Positions 6,230 to 13,246 of a stretch of 33,716 nucleotides of DNA are shown piece after piece (positions within the stretch are counted from its first letter, which is position 1; each line of letters opens with the position of its first letter). Position numbers and translations under genes: made by a program. Source of the stretch: a virus; the IMG/VR virus record IMGVR_UViG_3300018080_008439, positions 1 to 33,716 of that record; one strand, given 5' to 3'. The notes below the pieces were generated by a model that saw only the letters and a list, made by a program, of their open reading frames with translations, searched no databases and was not told the origin of the DNA.

Positions 6230-7196
6230 TATCGTTGAAAAACTAGATCAAGAAACAGAAAAAAGGATTCAGCAATCACCAAGAAACTCTAATAGAAGCT
6301 CTGAGCTTGGGTGGTGGGAGGAATGCCCGCGTTATTTAGTATTGGTCAGGACAGATCCTGAAAAATTACCTCTTAATGATATAGCTCTCCAAAGGATATT
6401 TGATGAAGGCACAAGACAGGAAAAGCTTATTAGGCTAGAACTCGAAGAAGCCGGTTTTGAAGTCACAAACGTTCAGAGAGATGAAAAGTGGGCACATCTT
6501 AATATTTCTGGCCATATTGATGGCAAGATTCCGCTCAACGGAAAGACTCCAATCCTAGAAATAAAGAGTTGCTCTCCTAATGTATTTAGGACCATAAAAA
6601 AATACAAAGTAGCTGAAGACCTTAAAACTTCAAGATATTTCTGGATAAGACGTTATTACGCTCAAATGCAGGGTTATCATCTTTTGTTCAATGAGGAAGA
6701 AGGGATCATCCTTTTTAAAGATAAATCAACAGGACAAAAACATCAGATTGAATCCCATATTAATTATGACTACTGCGACAAGATGTGCTGGGTTATCGAA
6801 GAAGTGAATGACCGAGTAGAAAGAAATGATCCCTGGCCGGCAGAGACAAAAGAAGCCTGCAAGCGCTGTGGGTTTGCTCAAACGATTTGTTTTCCTGAAA
6901 AAGATTTTGGACCAGGATTTCAGATTTATTCCGATGACGAACTGGAAATCAAACTTAATCGGAGAGAAGAACTTAAGAAGGTAGCCAAAGAATATAAGGC
7001 CCTGGACAAAGAGCTCAAGAATGCTTTCAAAGGGGAAAACGCCATTGTTGGTGATTTTTTAATTGAGTCCACACCTTATGAAAGAAAATCTTACAAAGTG
7101 CCGAATGAGATAAAAGAGCAATATCTTGAAGTTAAGACTTATTACAGAGTAGATATCGAAAAATTAGGAGGGGGCAATGGAAGTACAACAGATTGA
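6222..7196 (+). CDS. Cas4/AddB-like PD-(D/E)xK exonuclease with predicted 4Fe-4S cluster
   Basis: I start this gene at the GTG at 6222, preceded by GGAGGAG; an ATG at 6201 lacks a ribosome site. The product has 324 residues. The nuclease core shows GHID (Asp100), ILEIKS (Glu113, Lys115) and YYAQMQGY (Gln150). One cysteine at 35 (ECPRY) and three near the C-terminal side of the core (CKRC at 213-216 and Cys223) reproduce the split four-cysteine iron-sulfur clasp of Cas4 and AddB nucleases. In phages such enzymes replace lambda exonuclease, resecting DNA ends for recombination with an annealing partner. The gene overlaps both neighbours, so the three genes likely act together. No cas genes are present, so this is not a CRISPR Cas4. 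Confidence 0.85.
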   Translation: MINIVEKLDQETEKRIQQSPRNSNRSSELGWWEECPRYLVLVRTDPEKLPLNDIALQRIFDEGTRQEKLIRLELEEAGFEVTNVQRDEKWAHLNISGHIDGKIPLNGKTPILEIKSCSPNVFRTIKKYKVAEDLKTSRYFWIRRYYAQMQGYHLLFNEEEGIILFKDKSTGQKHQIESHINYDYCDKMCWVIEEVNDRVERNDPWPAETKEACKRCGFAQTICFPEKDFGPGFQIYSDDELEIKLNRREELKKVAKEYKALDKELKNAFKGENAIVGDFLIESTPYERKSYKVPNEIKEQYLEVKTYYRVDIEKLGGGNGSTTD

Positions 7197-7854
7197 AACT
7201 ATAGAAAAAGATGCTTTGGCCTTACCGGACCAGGTCCAAACTTTAGGGCCAAAGGTTGAAGATGAGGCAACTCTCAATAGAGTCAATGATGCAAAGCTTT
7301 ATATCCGGAAGATTCGAGGCCGAATCAAAGATGTTTTCGAGCCTATGAAGAAGAAATCATACGCTGCTTATAAAGAGATCCTCAATAAATACAAAGAGGT
7401 TGAAGCTCCGGCCATAAAAGCTGAGAAGTATTGTGACGGGCTGCTTTCTGATTATTTTGCTGAACAGAGGCGTAAAAGAGAAGAGGCTGAAAGGAAAAGG
7501 CTTGAAGAAGAGCGGAAAAGGAAAGAAGAGGAAGAGAGAAGGCTTCAGGAGGCTATGGAAGCAGAGGAGAAAGGGGATAAAGAAAAAGCTGATAAGATCA
7601 TAAATGAGAGTGCTGAAGAAGAGAATAATTCAAAGCCAGAAGTCGAAATTCCTGAGAAGCCCAAACTAAACAACGTCCACACCCGCCTGGATTATGACTT
7701 TAAGATCGTGGATCCAGAATCTATCCCAAGACAGTATATGGTCCCGGATGAGAAGCTTATCCGTAGAGTGGTTAAGGCCAGTAAAGGGAAAATTGATATT
7801 CCTGGAATCAAAGTAATCAAAAAAGAAACAGTTGTGGCAAGAAGTACGTCATGA
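7177..7854 (+). CDS. Coiled-coil protein of the phage recombination module
   Basis: The 225-residue product starts at an ATG after GGAGGGGG, 20 nt inside the nuclease gene. Its first third is helical (KLYIRKIRGRIKDVFEPMKKKS), the middle (about 98-160) is a long charged coiled coil rich in E, K and R, and the end carries 'IPRQYMVPDEKLIRRVVKAS' followed by 'IDIPGIKV'. That C-terminal motif recurs in phage proteins encoded next to recombination nucleases and annealing proteins. It may be a scaffold or single-strand DNA-linked factor; the function is not established. Confidence 0.7.
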   Translation: MEVQQIETIEKDALALPDQVQTLGPKVEDEATLNRVNDAKLYIRKIRGRIKDVFEPMKKKSYAAYKEILNKYKEVEAPAIKAEKYCDGLLSDYFAEQRRKREEAERKRLEEERKRKEEEERRLQEAMEAEEKGDKEKADKIINESAEEENNSKPEVEIPEKPKLNNVHTRLDYDFKIVDPESIPRQYMVPDEKLIRRVVKASKGKIDIPGIKVIKKETVVARSTS

Positions 7855-7899
7855 GAAAAAGAATTTTCCTTTTCATTAATTCCTCCTTTTTCTCTTTTT

Positions 7900-7938
7900 G
7901 GGGAGCAGGTTTGGTGGGACTTGCTCCCCCCTTTTTTA
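7900..7938 (+). terminator. Intrinsic terminator after the recombination module
   Basis: GGGGAGCA (7900-7907) pairs perfectly with TGCTCCCC (7922-7929) across a 14-nt loop, followed by CC and a run of six T (7932-7937). It separates the regulatory/recombination genes from the replication genes, like a lambda tR-type early terminator. Read-through or antitermination would be needed for downstream expression unless another promoter exists. Confidence 0.8.
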
Positions 7939-7948
7939 GGAGTTTTAA

Positions 7949-8098
7949 ATGAATAAGCAATTAATTCTAAAAGATTATGGAAGTTTGATCATAAAGAAAA
8001 ATAGACAGAAACAGAGGCTTATTAAATGTCCTTTCTGTTATTCCATTGTTTTTCTTCAAAAGCATTGTCCTAATTGCGGGAGGGAGTTCAAAGGGTAA
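7949..8098 (+). CDS. Tiny zinc-ribbon protein
   Basis: The 49-residue frame starts at an ATG after TTTAGGAG and ends at TAA 8096-8098. The C-terminal half holds two CxxC knuckles, KCPFCYS and HCPNCGRE, 14 residues between pairs, the signature of a zinc ribbon. The N-terminal half is basic (KKNRQKQRL). It could bind nucleic acid or a host protein such as RNA polymerase; the sequence does not tell which. It stands directly after the terminator and 5 nt before the replication initiator. Confidence 0.7.
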   Translation: MNKQLILKDYGSLIIKKNRQKQRLIKCPFCYSIVFLQKHCPNCGREFKG

Positions 8099-8103
8099 AT
8101 AAA

Positions 8104-8820
8104 ATGGCTGAAGGACGGATGCTAAAAAAACAAATATCAATAAGCAAGAAATTGACTCTGTTAAAATCCGATTCAGCACGTCTTTTGTATACCTGGTTAA
8201 TTCCACATCTTGATGTTGAGGGAAGATTCTCTGCAGATCCTGCTGTTGTTAAAGGACAAATTGTTCCACGTCTAAAAATGACGAAAAAGAAAGTATGGGA
8301 ATATCTCCAGGATATGGCACAAAATGAACTTATTATATTATATGAAGATGATGGGGATTATTATCTTGAATTTACTGTTTTTGAGAAGCATCAAAATATA
8401 AGAAAAGATAGGGAAGCAGGCTCAAAAATACCACCACCTGATTTAGCAACCTGGACTTATCCAGGAGAACTCCAGGATGACTCCCGCATAAGTAAAGATA
8501 AGATAAGTAAAGATAAGATAAGTAAAGATAAGGTCGAAAAAACATCTCTCTATGGAAAGGAATTTGAGAAGCTATGGCAGCAGTGGCCACAAGAAGGACG
8601 CTTTAAAAAGAAATACTGTCGAATTAAATTTTATGCACTCTGCAAACAGGGAAAATTAGATCTATTCAAAAAAGTTACCTATGGATATTCGGAATATCTA
8701 GAAGCTCAATGCAAGAAAAAGAACTTTAATCAACAAGTAATGCACCTCTCCACCTGGCTTAATAATTGGGAAGAAGAAAGGGAACAATACGAAGATTTTA
8801 AATATGAACCGCCACTTTAG
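8104..8820 (+). CDS. Phage replication initiator / replisome organiser-like protein
   Basis: The 238-residue product starts MAEGRMLKKQ at 8104; the longer frame from 8074 overlaps the zinc-ribbon gene and has no better ribosome site. Residues about 1-110 form a winged-helix-like domain (SISKKLTLLKSDSARLLYTW, then KKKVWEYLQDMAQNELIILY, ending 'VFEKHQNIRKDR'), typical of phage replication initiators of the O/DnaD-type. A linker contains three copies of ISKDK (129-143). The C-terminal part (about 150-235) has 'KLWQQWPQEGRFKKKYCRIKF' and 'LSTWLNNWEEE', a DnaT/DnaD-like pattern. The role would be origin melting and host helicase loading. The linker DNA repeats may be the origin itself. Confidence 0.75.
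   Translation: MAEGRMLKKQISISKKLTLLKSDSARLLYTWLIPHLDVEGRFSADPAVVKGQIVPRLKMTKKKVWEYLQDMAQNELIILYEDDGDYYLEFTVFEKHQNIRKDREAGSKIPPPDLATWTYPGELQDDSRISKDKISKDKISKDKVEKTSLYGKEFEKLWQQWPQEGRFKKKYCRIKFYALCKQGKLDLFKKVTYGYSEYLEAQCKKKNFNQQVMHLSTWLNNWEEEREQYEDFKYEPPL
8488..8532 (+). repeat. Three tandem 15-bp repeats, candidate replication origin iterons
   Basis: ATAAGTAAAGATAAG occurs three times head to tail without gaps (8488, 8503, 8518), inside the replication initiator gene and in frame, encoding the repeated ISKDK linker. In lambda the origin iterons also lie inside the initiator gene O. The repeats are purine-rich on the plus strand and AT-rich. A pure protein-level explanation (repeated charged linker) remains possible. 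Confidence 0.55.
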
Positions 8821-8829
8821 GAGTGATCA

Positions 8830-8988
8830 ATGCAAGAAATCAAATATGAAGATGGAACTAAAACAAAGAAAACATTTAAGTCTTTTGAAGAAGCGATTGA
8901 GGATGCAAGACGAAAATCTAAAAGGAAGCCTATTAAGGAATTGAAAATTACAAAAATTATTCCATCAAGGAAAAGAAAAAGAAAATGA
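8830..8988 (+). CDS. Small basic protein, unknown
   Basis: The 52-residue frame follows TTTAGGAG 6 nt upstream. The product, MQEIKYEDGTKTKKTFKSFE..., ends in a very basic tail (PSRKRKRK). The 'Y.DGT...TFKSFEEAIEDARR' pattern suggests a small beta-alpha domain, possibly nucleic-acid binding. The stop overlaps the next start as ATGA. Confidence 0.6.
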   Translation: MQEIKYEDGTKTKKTFKSFEEAIEDARRKSKRKPIKELKITKIIPSRKRKRK

Positions 8989-9083
8989 CACTATCTAAAT
9001 TGTTATTTTGGGTTTTTACAGCACTATTTTTCATATCTGCAATAGGCGCGGTTATCTGTCTTATATGGAAAAAAATCGCTTAG
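8985..9083 (+). CDS. 32-residue single-span membrane peptide
   Basis: A short frame begins in the ATGA overlap with the previous stop and ends at TAG 9081-9083. The product MTLSKLLFWVFTALFFISAI... is almost entirely one transmembrane helix ending in WKKIA. No function is recognised. The ATGA coupling and the closely following GGGGGAGAG of the next gene support a genuine small gene. Confidence 0.5.
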   Translation: MTLSKLLFWVFTALFFISAIGAVICLIWKKIA

Positions 9084-9091
9084 GGGGAGAG

Positions 9092-9307
9092 ATGAAGAAA
9101 CAGAAGGAAATGATAGAGGAAATCCTTGATGAACTAGAAGATCTTGTCAATGAAGATGATGTTATCGAAGTGGTCCCGGAAGAATATGAGAATGAATTCG
9201 GCAAGCCGGCAGGCGTTTATTTTGAGACTTATCCGGGTGGTAAATTCAGGGAGATCATCGGGAATTATCTAAAAAAGAAACTAGGAAGAAACAATGACCA
9301 AAAATAA
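9092..9307 (+). CDS. Small acidic protein, unknown
   Basis: I start at the ATG at 9092, directly after GGGGGAGAG; the longer frame from 9008 overlaps the membrane peptide gene. The 71-residue product is acidic and helical in the first half (MIEEILDELEDLVNEDDVIE), then 'YFETYPGGKFREIIGNYLKKK'. No family is recognised. It overlaps the next start by 14 nt, in the run of tiny genes after the replication initiator. Confidence 0.6.
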   Translation: MKKQKEMIEEILDELEDLVNEDDVIEVVPEEYENEFGKPAGVYFETYPGGKFREIIGNYLKKKLGRNNDQK

Positions 9308-9584
9308 AGCTTTTACATTAATAGCTGTAACTTTCATTTTTACAGCAATCATTTTCTATATTTTGGGAGCTTGGCACTCAGACAAAGTGAATGATCAGGA
9401 GCTCAAAAAATTCATTGAACAAGACGAGATTGCGGACCAGGAAAGAGAAGATTATTTATGGAGGATTATCACAAGGTATATCCTTTTGACTGATCAGCAA
9501 GAGACCATAATACGAGCAATGAGACAAAAGGGATATGTGCCACCTAGAGATATGGACATTATGAGACCTTCAGGGGAGAAGTGA
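9294..9584 (+). CDS. Small membrane-anchored protein, unknown
   Basis: The 96-residue product begins MTKNKAFTLIAVTFIFTAII, a single N-terminal transmembrane segment (about 6-26), followed by an acidic helical part (QELKKFIEQDEIADQERED) and 'ILLTDQQETIIRAMRQKGYVPP'. The N-in anchor with a helical external part is common in phage membrane accessory proteins. No function is assigned. Ribosome site TAGGAAG; GTGA/TGA overlap at the end. Confidence 0.6.
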   Translation: MTKNKAFTLIAVTFIFTAIIFYILGAWHSDKVNDQELKKFIEQDEIADQEREDYLWRIITRYILLTDQQETIIRAMRQKGYVPPRDMDIMRPSGEK

Positions 9585-9589
9585 ATAAA

Positions 9590-9766
9590 ATGAAAAAGCA
9601 ATATCAGGGATTTTTAATTAAAGAGGCCTTGATAGTGAAGTTAAAAGAAGGGAGAGAGCATAGACCACTGGCTCATTATGATAAATACCTAGGGGTCATA
9701 AAGGCGAAAAATAGAGAAGAAGCGAGGATAAAATTTATAGAAAGGGCAGGGGGAAGTGATGAATAA
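9590..9766 (+). CDS. Small basic protein, unknown
   Basis: The product has 58 residues from the ATG at 9590 (GGGGAG 11 nt upstream); a GTG at 9581 is a possible start but lies only 2 nt after that ribosome site. The sequence MKKQYQGFLIKEALIVKLKE... 'YLGVIKAKNREEARIKFIER' suggests a beta-beta-alpha unit. No family is recognised. The stop overlaps the start of the radical-SAM-like gene. Confidence 0.5.
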   Translation: MKKQYQGFLIKEALIVKLKEGREHRPLAHYDKYLGVIKAKNREEARIKFIERAGGSDE

Positions 9767-10466
9767 AGCTAATAAGAGTATTGGCTGGACAGATTATACC
9801 TGGAATCCGATAAAGGGACTATGCCCTGTTGGATGTTGGTACTGCTATGCTAGGAAGATTTATAAGCGGTTTTGTTTGGATGAGCATATAAGATTTGATT
9901 GGTACGAAATAAGTGACAAATTTGAACGTATGAGGAAACCGGCCAAAATATTTGTGTGTAGTACATTCGAGCTTTTCCATCCTCTTACATTAAAAAAATT
10001 AACATCTCATAACATGAACATGCAAGGCAAAACCTGGCGTAATGCTATTTTTAAAATTATAGAAAAGAACCCACAACATACATTCCAAATCCTGACCAAG
10101 ATGCCAGAGAATATTGATAGGGAAATGCCTGATAATGTCTGGTTGGGCTGTACGGTTACAGGAGAACCAAGAGAGATGGACAGGAATAAACTTGATGTCT
10201 TCGGAAACTCCAAAGCAAGAGTCAAGTTTGTGTCCTATGAGCCAATTTTGGGATACGTTCCTTTTGAAACATCCGATAAATTAGACTGGATGATTTTAGG
10301 GAGACTAACTGGATATGGGAAAAGGTTTGACCATAGAGTTCATTTAAACATGGACTTCATTAAAGAAATAATAAAGAGCTTTCGTAAAGAAGGTACAAAA
10401 ATATTTATAAAAAACAACCTCAAGGAAATATGGGGTGAAAAATTAATACAGGAGTGGCCAGAGTAA
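9759..10466 (+). CDS. DUF5131 (phage Gp37/Gp68) family radical-SAM-like protein
   Basis: The product has 235 residues from the ATG at 9759, after GGGGGAAG. It opens with 'SIGWTDYTWNPIKGLCPVGC', and the cysteines Cys22, Cys26 and Cys29 form CX3CX2C followed by YCYA, the iron-sulfur motif of radical SAM enzymes. 'FQILTKMPENI', 'NVWLGCTVT' and 'FVSYEPILG' are further hallmarks of DUF5131/Gp37-Gp68. This family is widespread in phages and prophages; its substrate is not established. It lies between small replication-region genes and a RusA-like resolvase, so a role in nucleic-acid modification is an inference. Confidence 0.88.
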   Translation: MNKANKSIGWTDYTWNPIKGLCPVGCWYCYARKIYKRFCLDEHIRFDWYEISDKFERMRKPAKIFVCSTFELFHPLTLKKLTSHNMNMQGKTWRNAIFKIIEKNPQHTFQILTKMPENIDREMPDNVWLGCTVTGEPREMDRNKLDVFGNSKARVKFVSYEPILGYVPFETSDKLDWMILGRLTGYGKRFDHRVHLNMDFIKEIIKSFRKEGTKIFIKNNLKEIWGEKLIQEWPE

Positions 10467-10469
10467 AAA

Positions 10470-10802
10470 ATGAAACAAAGTATTCTCAATCTCTATCAGA
10501 AATACCATAGAGGAAAAGAGAATGCTATTACTCGAGAAGCTTTTTTACTGAGATACTCAGGTCAAATCCCGGAATTGACAGATAGAATATTCAGAAAAAT
10601 CTATAGTGAACTCCCCATCTGTACCTGTGAAAGGGGAGGGTATTGGCCGGTCCGGAAAAGCGAGATCCTGGAATACCGGGAATATCTAAAAAAGAAAGCG
10701 ATCCCATTATTTGAGCGATGGAAAAGGGTTAGTGAATCTCATATAGAGCTTATGAATGGGGAAATGGAACAGCAGGGTTTATTTGAGGGGAGGCTGTTTT
10801 GA
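10470..10802 (+). CDS. Winged-helix-like early protein, function unknown
   Basis: The 110-residue product reads 'YHRGKENAITREAFLLRYSG ... TDRIFRKIYSELPICTCERGGYWPVRKSEILEYREYLKKKAIPLFERWKRV' as several consecutive pieces. The order (helix, helix, 'YSELPI', a hairpin with GGYW, then 'EILEYREYL') is like a small winged-helix domain with a long final helix seen in phage early proteins. DNA binding is plausible but not shown. It begins 4 nt after the DUF5131 stop and overlaps the resolvase start by 4 nt. Confidence 0.6.
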   Translation: MKQSILNLYQKYHRGKENAITREAFLLRYSGQIPELTDRIFRKIYSELPICTCERGGYWPVRKSEILEYREYLKKKAIPLFERWKRVSESHIELMNGEMEQQGLFEGRLF

Positions 10803-11194
10803 GGATCCTATGCAAAATAGAATTATCGCGAACAACACCATCTCCTAATGAAATGCTCAGATGGCATTGGACCCAAAGACACAAACTTAAATTAGATTAT
10901 GGATGGTCGCTAGTTGCAGAAGGCGCTAGAGACAAGAAAAATCAAGCCAAAGATAAAGAAAAACGAAGAGTAGAGATCTATTCATATCGTAAACAGCTTC
11001 TTGACCCTGATAATCTTTATGGATCTGTGAAACTTCTCTTAGATGCCATGATAGATATGAAATTAATCTATGATGACAGCCTGGAATATTTGTCTTTATC
11101 CGTTTATCAGGAAATAGACAAGAAAAACCCCAGGACAGAGATAGTCATTTATGTCCTGGATGATGAAAAATTTAATAAGAAAGGAGGTTGTTAA
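10799..11194 (+). CDS. RusA-like Holliday junction resolvase
   Basis: The 131-residue product starts at a TTG with GGGGAGG 5 nt upstream. 'TTPSPNEMLRWHW' near the N-terminus and the acidic cluster 'LLDPDNLYGSVKLLLDAMID' (DPDN at 69-72, Asp82) followed by 'LIYDDSLEYL' (Asp92-93) match the RusA family, homodimeric resolvases that cut four-way junctions. Phages use them to debranch DNA before packaging or in recombination. The position at the end of the replication/recombination region fits. The start codon choice is the main uncertainty. Confidence 0.85.
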   Translation: MRILCKIELSRTTPSPNEMLRWHWTQRHKLKLDYGWSLVAEGARDKKNQAKDKEKRRVEIYSYRKQLLDPDNLYGSVKLLLDAMIDMKLIYDDSLEYLSLSVYQEIDKKNPRTEIVIYVLDDEKFNKKGGC

Positions 11195-11580
11195 TGAGAA
11201 AAAATAAAGTATTGGTTCTTTTTAGTGTGTTGTTTTTACTGGCGATTGCAACTCCAATATGGGCAGCATCTGTTGAAACCGGATTCGAATTCAATGAAAA
11301 AATTGTTGACGCAATTGTAAATCTTACAATCTTGGGTATTGGCTTAACAGCTGCAATTCAAGCCCTCAAGGAATGGTTGAAGATAGAAGATTGGAAAGCC
11401 ATCATTCTGTCTGTCCTTGTCTCTTATGGATTCACTGCTGCATATTTGCTAATGAACAATATATTCACCTGGGTTGCTCTTTTGGCTTATGGATTCCTGG
11501 TGACAGCTGAAGTCAATGGATTTTTCAAGTATGCCAAACTTATCGTAAACGCGCTTTCCGGAAAAAAAGAAGAAAGTTAA
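11194..11580 (+). CDS. Membrane protein with signal peptide and about three spans (holin candidate)
   Basis: The 128-residue product starts at the ATG at 11194, placed after AAGGAGG and overlapping the resolvase stop. It begins with a signal-like segment (MRKNKVLVLFSVLFLLAIAT, possible cleavage after IWA near 24). Three hydrophobic stretches follow, about 38-56, 69-87 and 91-107, then a basic tail ending KKEES. The small size, several spans and charged tail fit a holin or an uncharacterised phage membrane protein. It lies 2 kb upstream of the endolysin, so the holin call is only a possibility. Confidence 0.6.
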   Translation: MRKNKVLVLFSVLFLLAIATPIWAASVETGFEFNEKIVDAIVNLTILGIGLTAAIQALKEWLKIEDWKAIILSVLVSYGFTAAYLLMNNIFTWVALLAYGFLVTAEVNGFFKYAKLIVNALSGKKEES

Positions 11581-11629
11581 TCAATCAGGTCGAGTGGGTA
11601 AGCGGAGGGGAGATTAAAGAGGTGAAAAA

Positions 11630-11821
11630 ATGCATAAAATAATCATAGGATTTACAATATTAGCTGTGGCAATTGTTTATTTCACGCCTTCGATTATCGC
11701 TGTTATGAGCCATCGTAAAAACACTGGCGCTGTGATCATTATTAATGTTTTCTTAGGTTGGACGCTTATCGGCTGGGTAATAGCCTTTGCTATGGCAGTT
11801 TCAGGAGATAAGGAAACATGA
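11630..11821 (+). CDS. Superinfection immunity family membrane protein (T4 Imm-like)
   Basis: The 63-residue product has two transmembrane segments (about 4-25 and 33-57). The signature 'YFTPSIIAVMSHRKNTGAVI' followed by 'INVFLGWTLIGWVIAFAMAV' matches the superinfection immunity family, in which 'NxFLGWTxIGW' is the most conserved part. T4 Imm blocks DNA entry of related phages at the membrane. Here it would protect an infected or lysogenic cell, though many bacterial homologues have no tested role. It overlaps the next start as ATGA. Confidence 0.85.
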   Translation: MHKIIIGFTILAVAIVYFTPSIIAVMSHRKNTGAVIIINVFLGWTLIGWVIAFAMAVSGDKET

Positions 11822-12225
11822 CTAAAGAAAACATTGATATTTATCTTAATAAACCGGGAACAAAAGTGAAAAAATATAAATTTAAACAGTTTAAACCCAT
11901 AAGAAGAAAATTAAACGTGCCATGTATCACCATAACAGAAGCGGGTTTTTCTTTTAATCGGTTTTGTAAACCGTATTTTCAGAGGAAGCCATATACTTTG
12001 ATTTATTTAGACAATAATCAGAGTGCAATAGCTATTATGCCGATTCAAGAACAAGCTGAAGATGTATACAAAGTAAATTCCTATAATAAAACAAATCCTT
12101 TTGTTCCATGCGCTGGTTTTATAAGAAAGCACTTGAAGCCTTATTTGAATAAGGGTTCTTTTCGGATGATCCCCATATGGGATGATAAGAATAAGATGTT
12201 TATTCTGGATTTGAAAGGAAAGTAA
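11818..12225 (+). CDS. Unknown protein in AT-rich accessory segment
   Basis: The 135-residue product is basic and beta-rich, with 'VPCITITEAGFSFNRFCKPYF' (start LNVPC), 'YTLIYLDNNQSAIAIMPIQE' and 'FRMIPIWDDKNKMFILDL'. The strand pattern (ITIT..G.FSFNR, then YLD....IAI.P) recurs in small uncharacterised phage and plasmid proteins. No function is known. It is coupled to the immunity gene by ATGA and runs directly into the next gene. Codon use is strongly A/T at third positions compared with the structural genes. Confidence 0.55.
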   Translation: MTKENIDIYLNKPGTKVKKYKFKQFKPIRRKLNVPCITITEAGFSFNRFCKPYFQRKPYTLIYLDNNQSAIAIMPIQEQAEDVYKVNSYNKTNPFVPCAGFIRKHLKPYLNKGSFRMIPIWDDKNKMFILDLKGK

Positions 12226-13245
12226 ATGGCAAAAATATATGACAAATTAATGGTTTCTTTGAAAAACAAGAAATTGATAGATTTCATAAAAACTCCAAAC
12301 ATAATAAATGTTACAAATATTTTGCAATATTATTCTGATATATATATGGGGAAGAAGAATTTTGATTTAGAACAAAGCGTGCCTAGTTTGGCACCCCCAT
12401 TCGATGATTTTTTCATGGAAGGAAAAGTCCCAAAATTAGATATATTTACAAAACAAAAAAAAATGAGAGATGTCGTCAACCAAATTAATGCAGAGATTAT
12501 TAAAGGTTCAAAAAGAGGGGTGATGGTTTCAATGTCAATGCCAGCAAAAGAATGCGAGGGAGAGCTTATATATGAATTAAAAAAATGGGGATTAGATGTG
12601 AAATGGAACCTAATGATTTCATTCTTTAATTCAAACTATGAATACCCAATATGGCATCATAATATTTTATTAGACGAAAAAGGCAAGATAATAAATACAG
12701 GTAATTTGCTCCCTATTTTAGAAAACTTACAATTAGTTAATAGCGAACGGGTTGAAATAAGTTTTCCCTGGGGATATGATGCAATTTTTAGGGCTAATAA
12801 AAATATTCCTTATATGTATATTCCAGGAAAATTTTATGAACATTTTGATGAGGATTTATTGGATAGAGTAAATGAATTAATATCGGAAAATATATATCCA
12901 TTTTATTTGGCCATAGGATTTATGCATTGTAAAAATGTTATTTCAGAAGAGATAGTTCCGCCTAAGGGACTGTCTAAAAAATTCCAAAAAAAACATGGAA
13001 TTCCTTTGGTTAAATATAAAACATTAAAAATAAAACCTATGGGGAAAAGAAAAAAATACTCAGGAGAATCAAAATCAGATATAAAAAAGTCACTTCATAT
13101 TTGCAGGGGTCATTTTAAGAACTTTAATGAAAAACCATTATTTGGAAAAATCAAAGGAACTTTTTGGTGGTCAAGTTATATAAGAGGGGAAAAGAAAAAA
13201 GGGGTTGTTTTAAAGGACTATGAGATAGATAAGCCGAAAAAGTAA
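12226..13245 (+). CDS. Large protein of unknown function with C-terminal CRGHF..FWW..RG motif
   Basis: The 339-residue product starts at the codon after the previous stop, with GGAAAG upstream. The N-terminal half is helical with no known domain. The last 60 residues carry 'HICRGHFKNF', 'PLFGKIKGTFWWSSYIRGE' and 'VVLKDYEI', a pattern I have seen in uncharacterised mobile-element proteins, but with no function attached. Base composition is clearly more AT-rich than the flanking resolvase and endolysin genes, suggesting separate acquisition. It may be a phage-encoded accessory (moron) or defence-related protein; that is speculation. Confidence 0.65.
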   Translation: MAKIYDKLMVSLKNKKLIDFIKTPNIINVTNILQYYSDIYMGKKNFDLEQSVPSLAPPFDDFFMEGKVPKLDIFTKQKKMRDVVNQINAEIIKGSKRGVMVSMSMPAKECEGELIYELKKWGLDVKWNLMISFFNSNYEYPIWHHNILLDEKGKIINTGNLLPILENLQLVNSERVEISFPWGYDAIFRANKNIPYMYIPGKFYEHFDEDLLDRVNELISENIYPFYLAIGFMHCKNVISEEIVPPKGLSKKFQKKHGIPLVKYKTLKIKPMGKRKKYSGESKSDIKKSLHICRGHFKNFNEKPLFGKIKGTFWWSSYIRGEKKKGVVLKDYEIDKPKK

Positions 13246-13246
13246 A

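Noticed and set aside
6222-7196. CRISPR-associated Cas4
   Set aside because: The fold is Cas4-like but the setting is a phage recombination module without any cas or repeat.
7851-7952. 33-residue frame MRKRIFLFINSSFF... after the coiled-coil gene
   Set aside because: It has no ribosome site and contains the terminator hairpin; the frame is best explained as chance across it.
8488-8532. CRISPR array
   Set aside because: The repeats are only 15 bp with no spacers and sit inside a coding gene; no cas genes.
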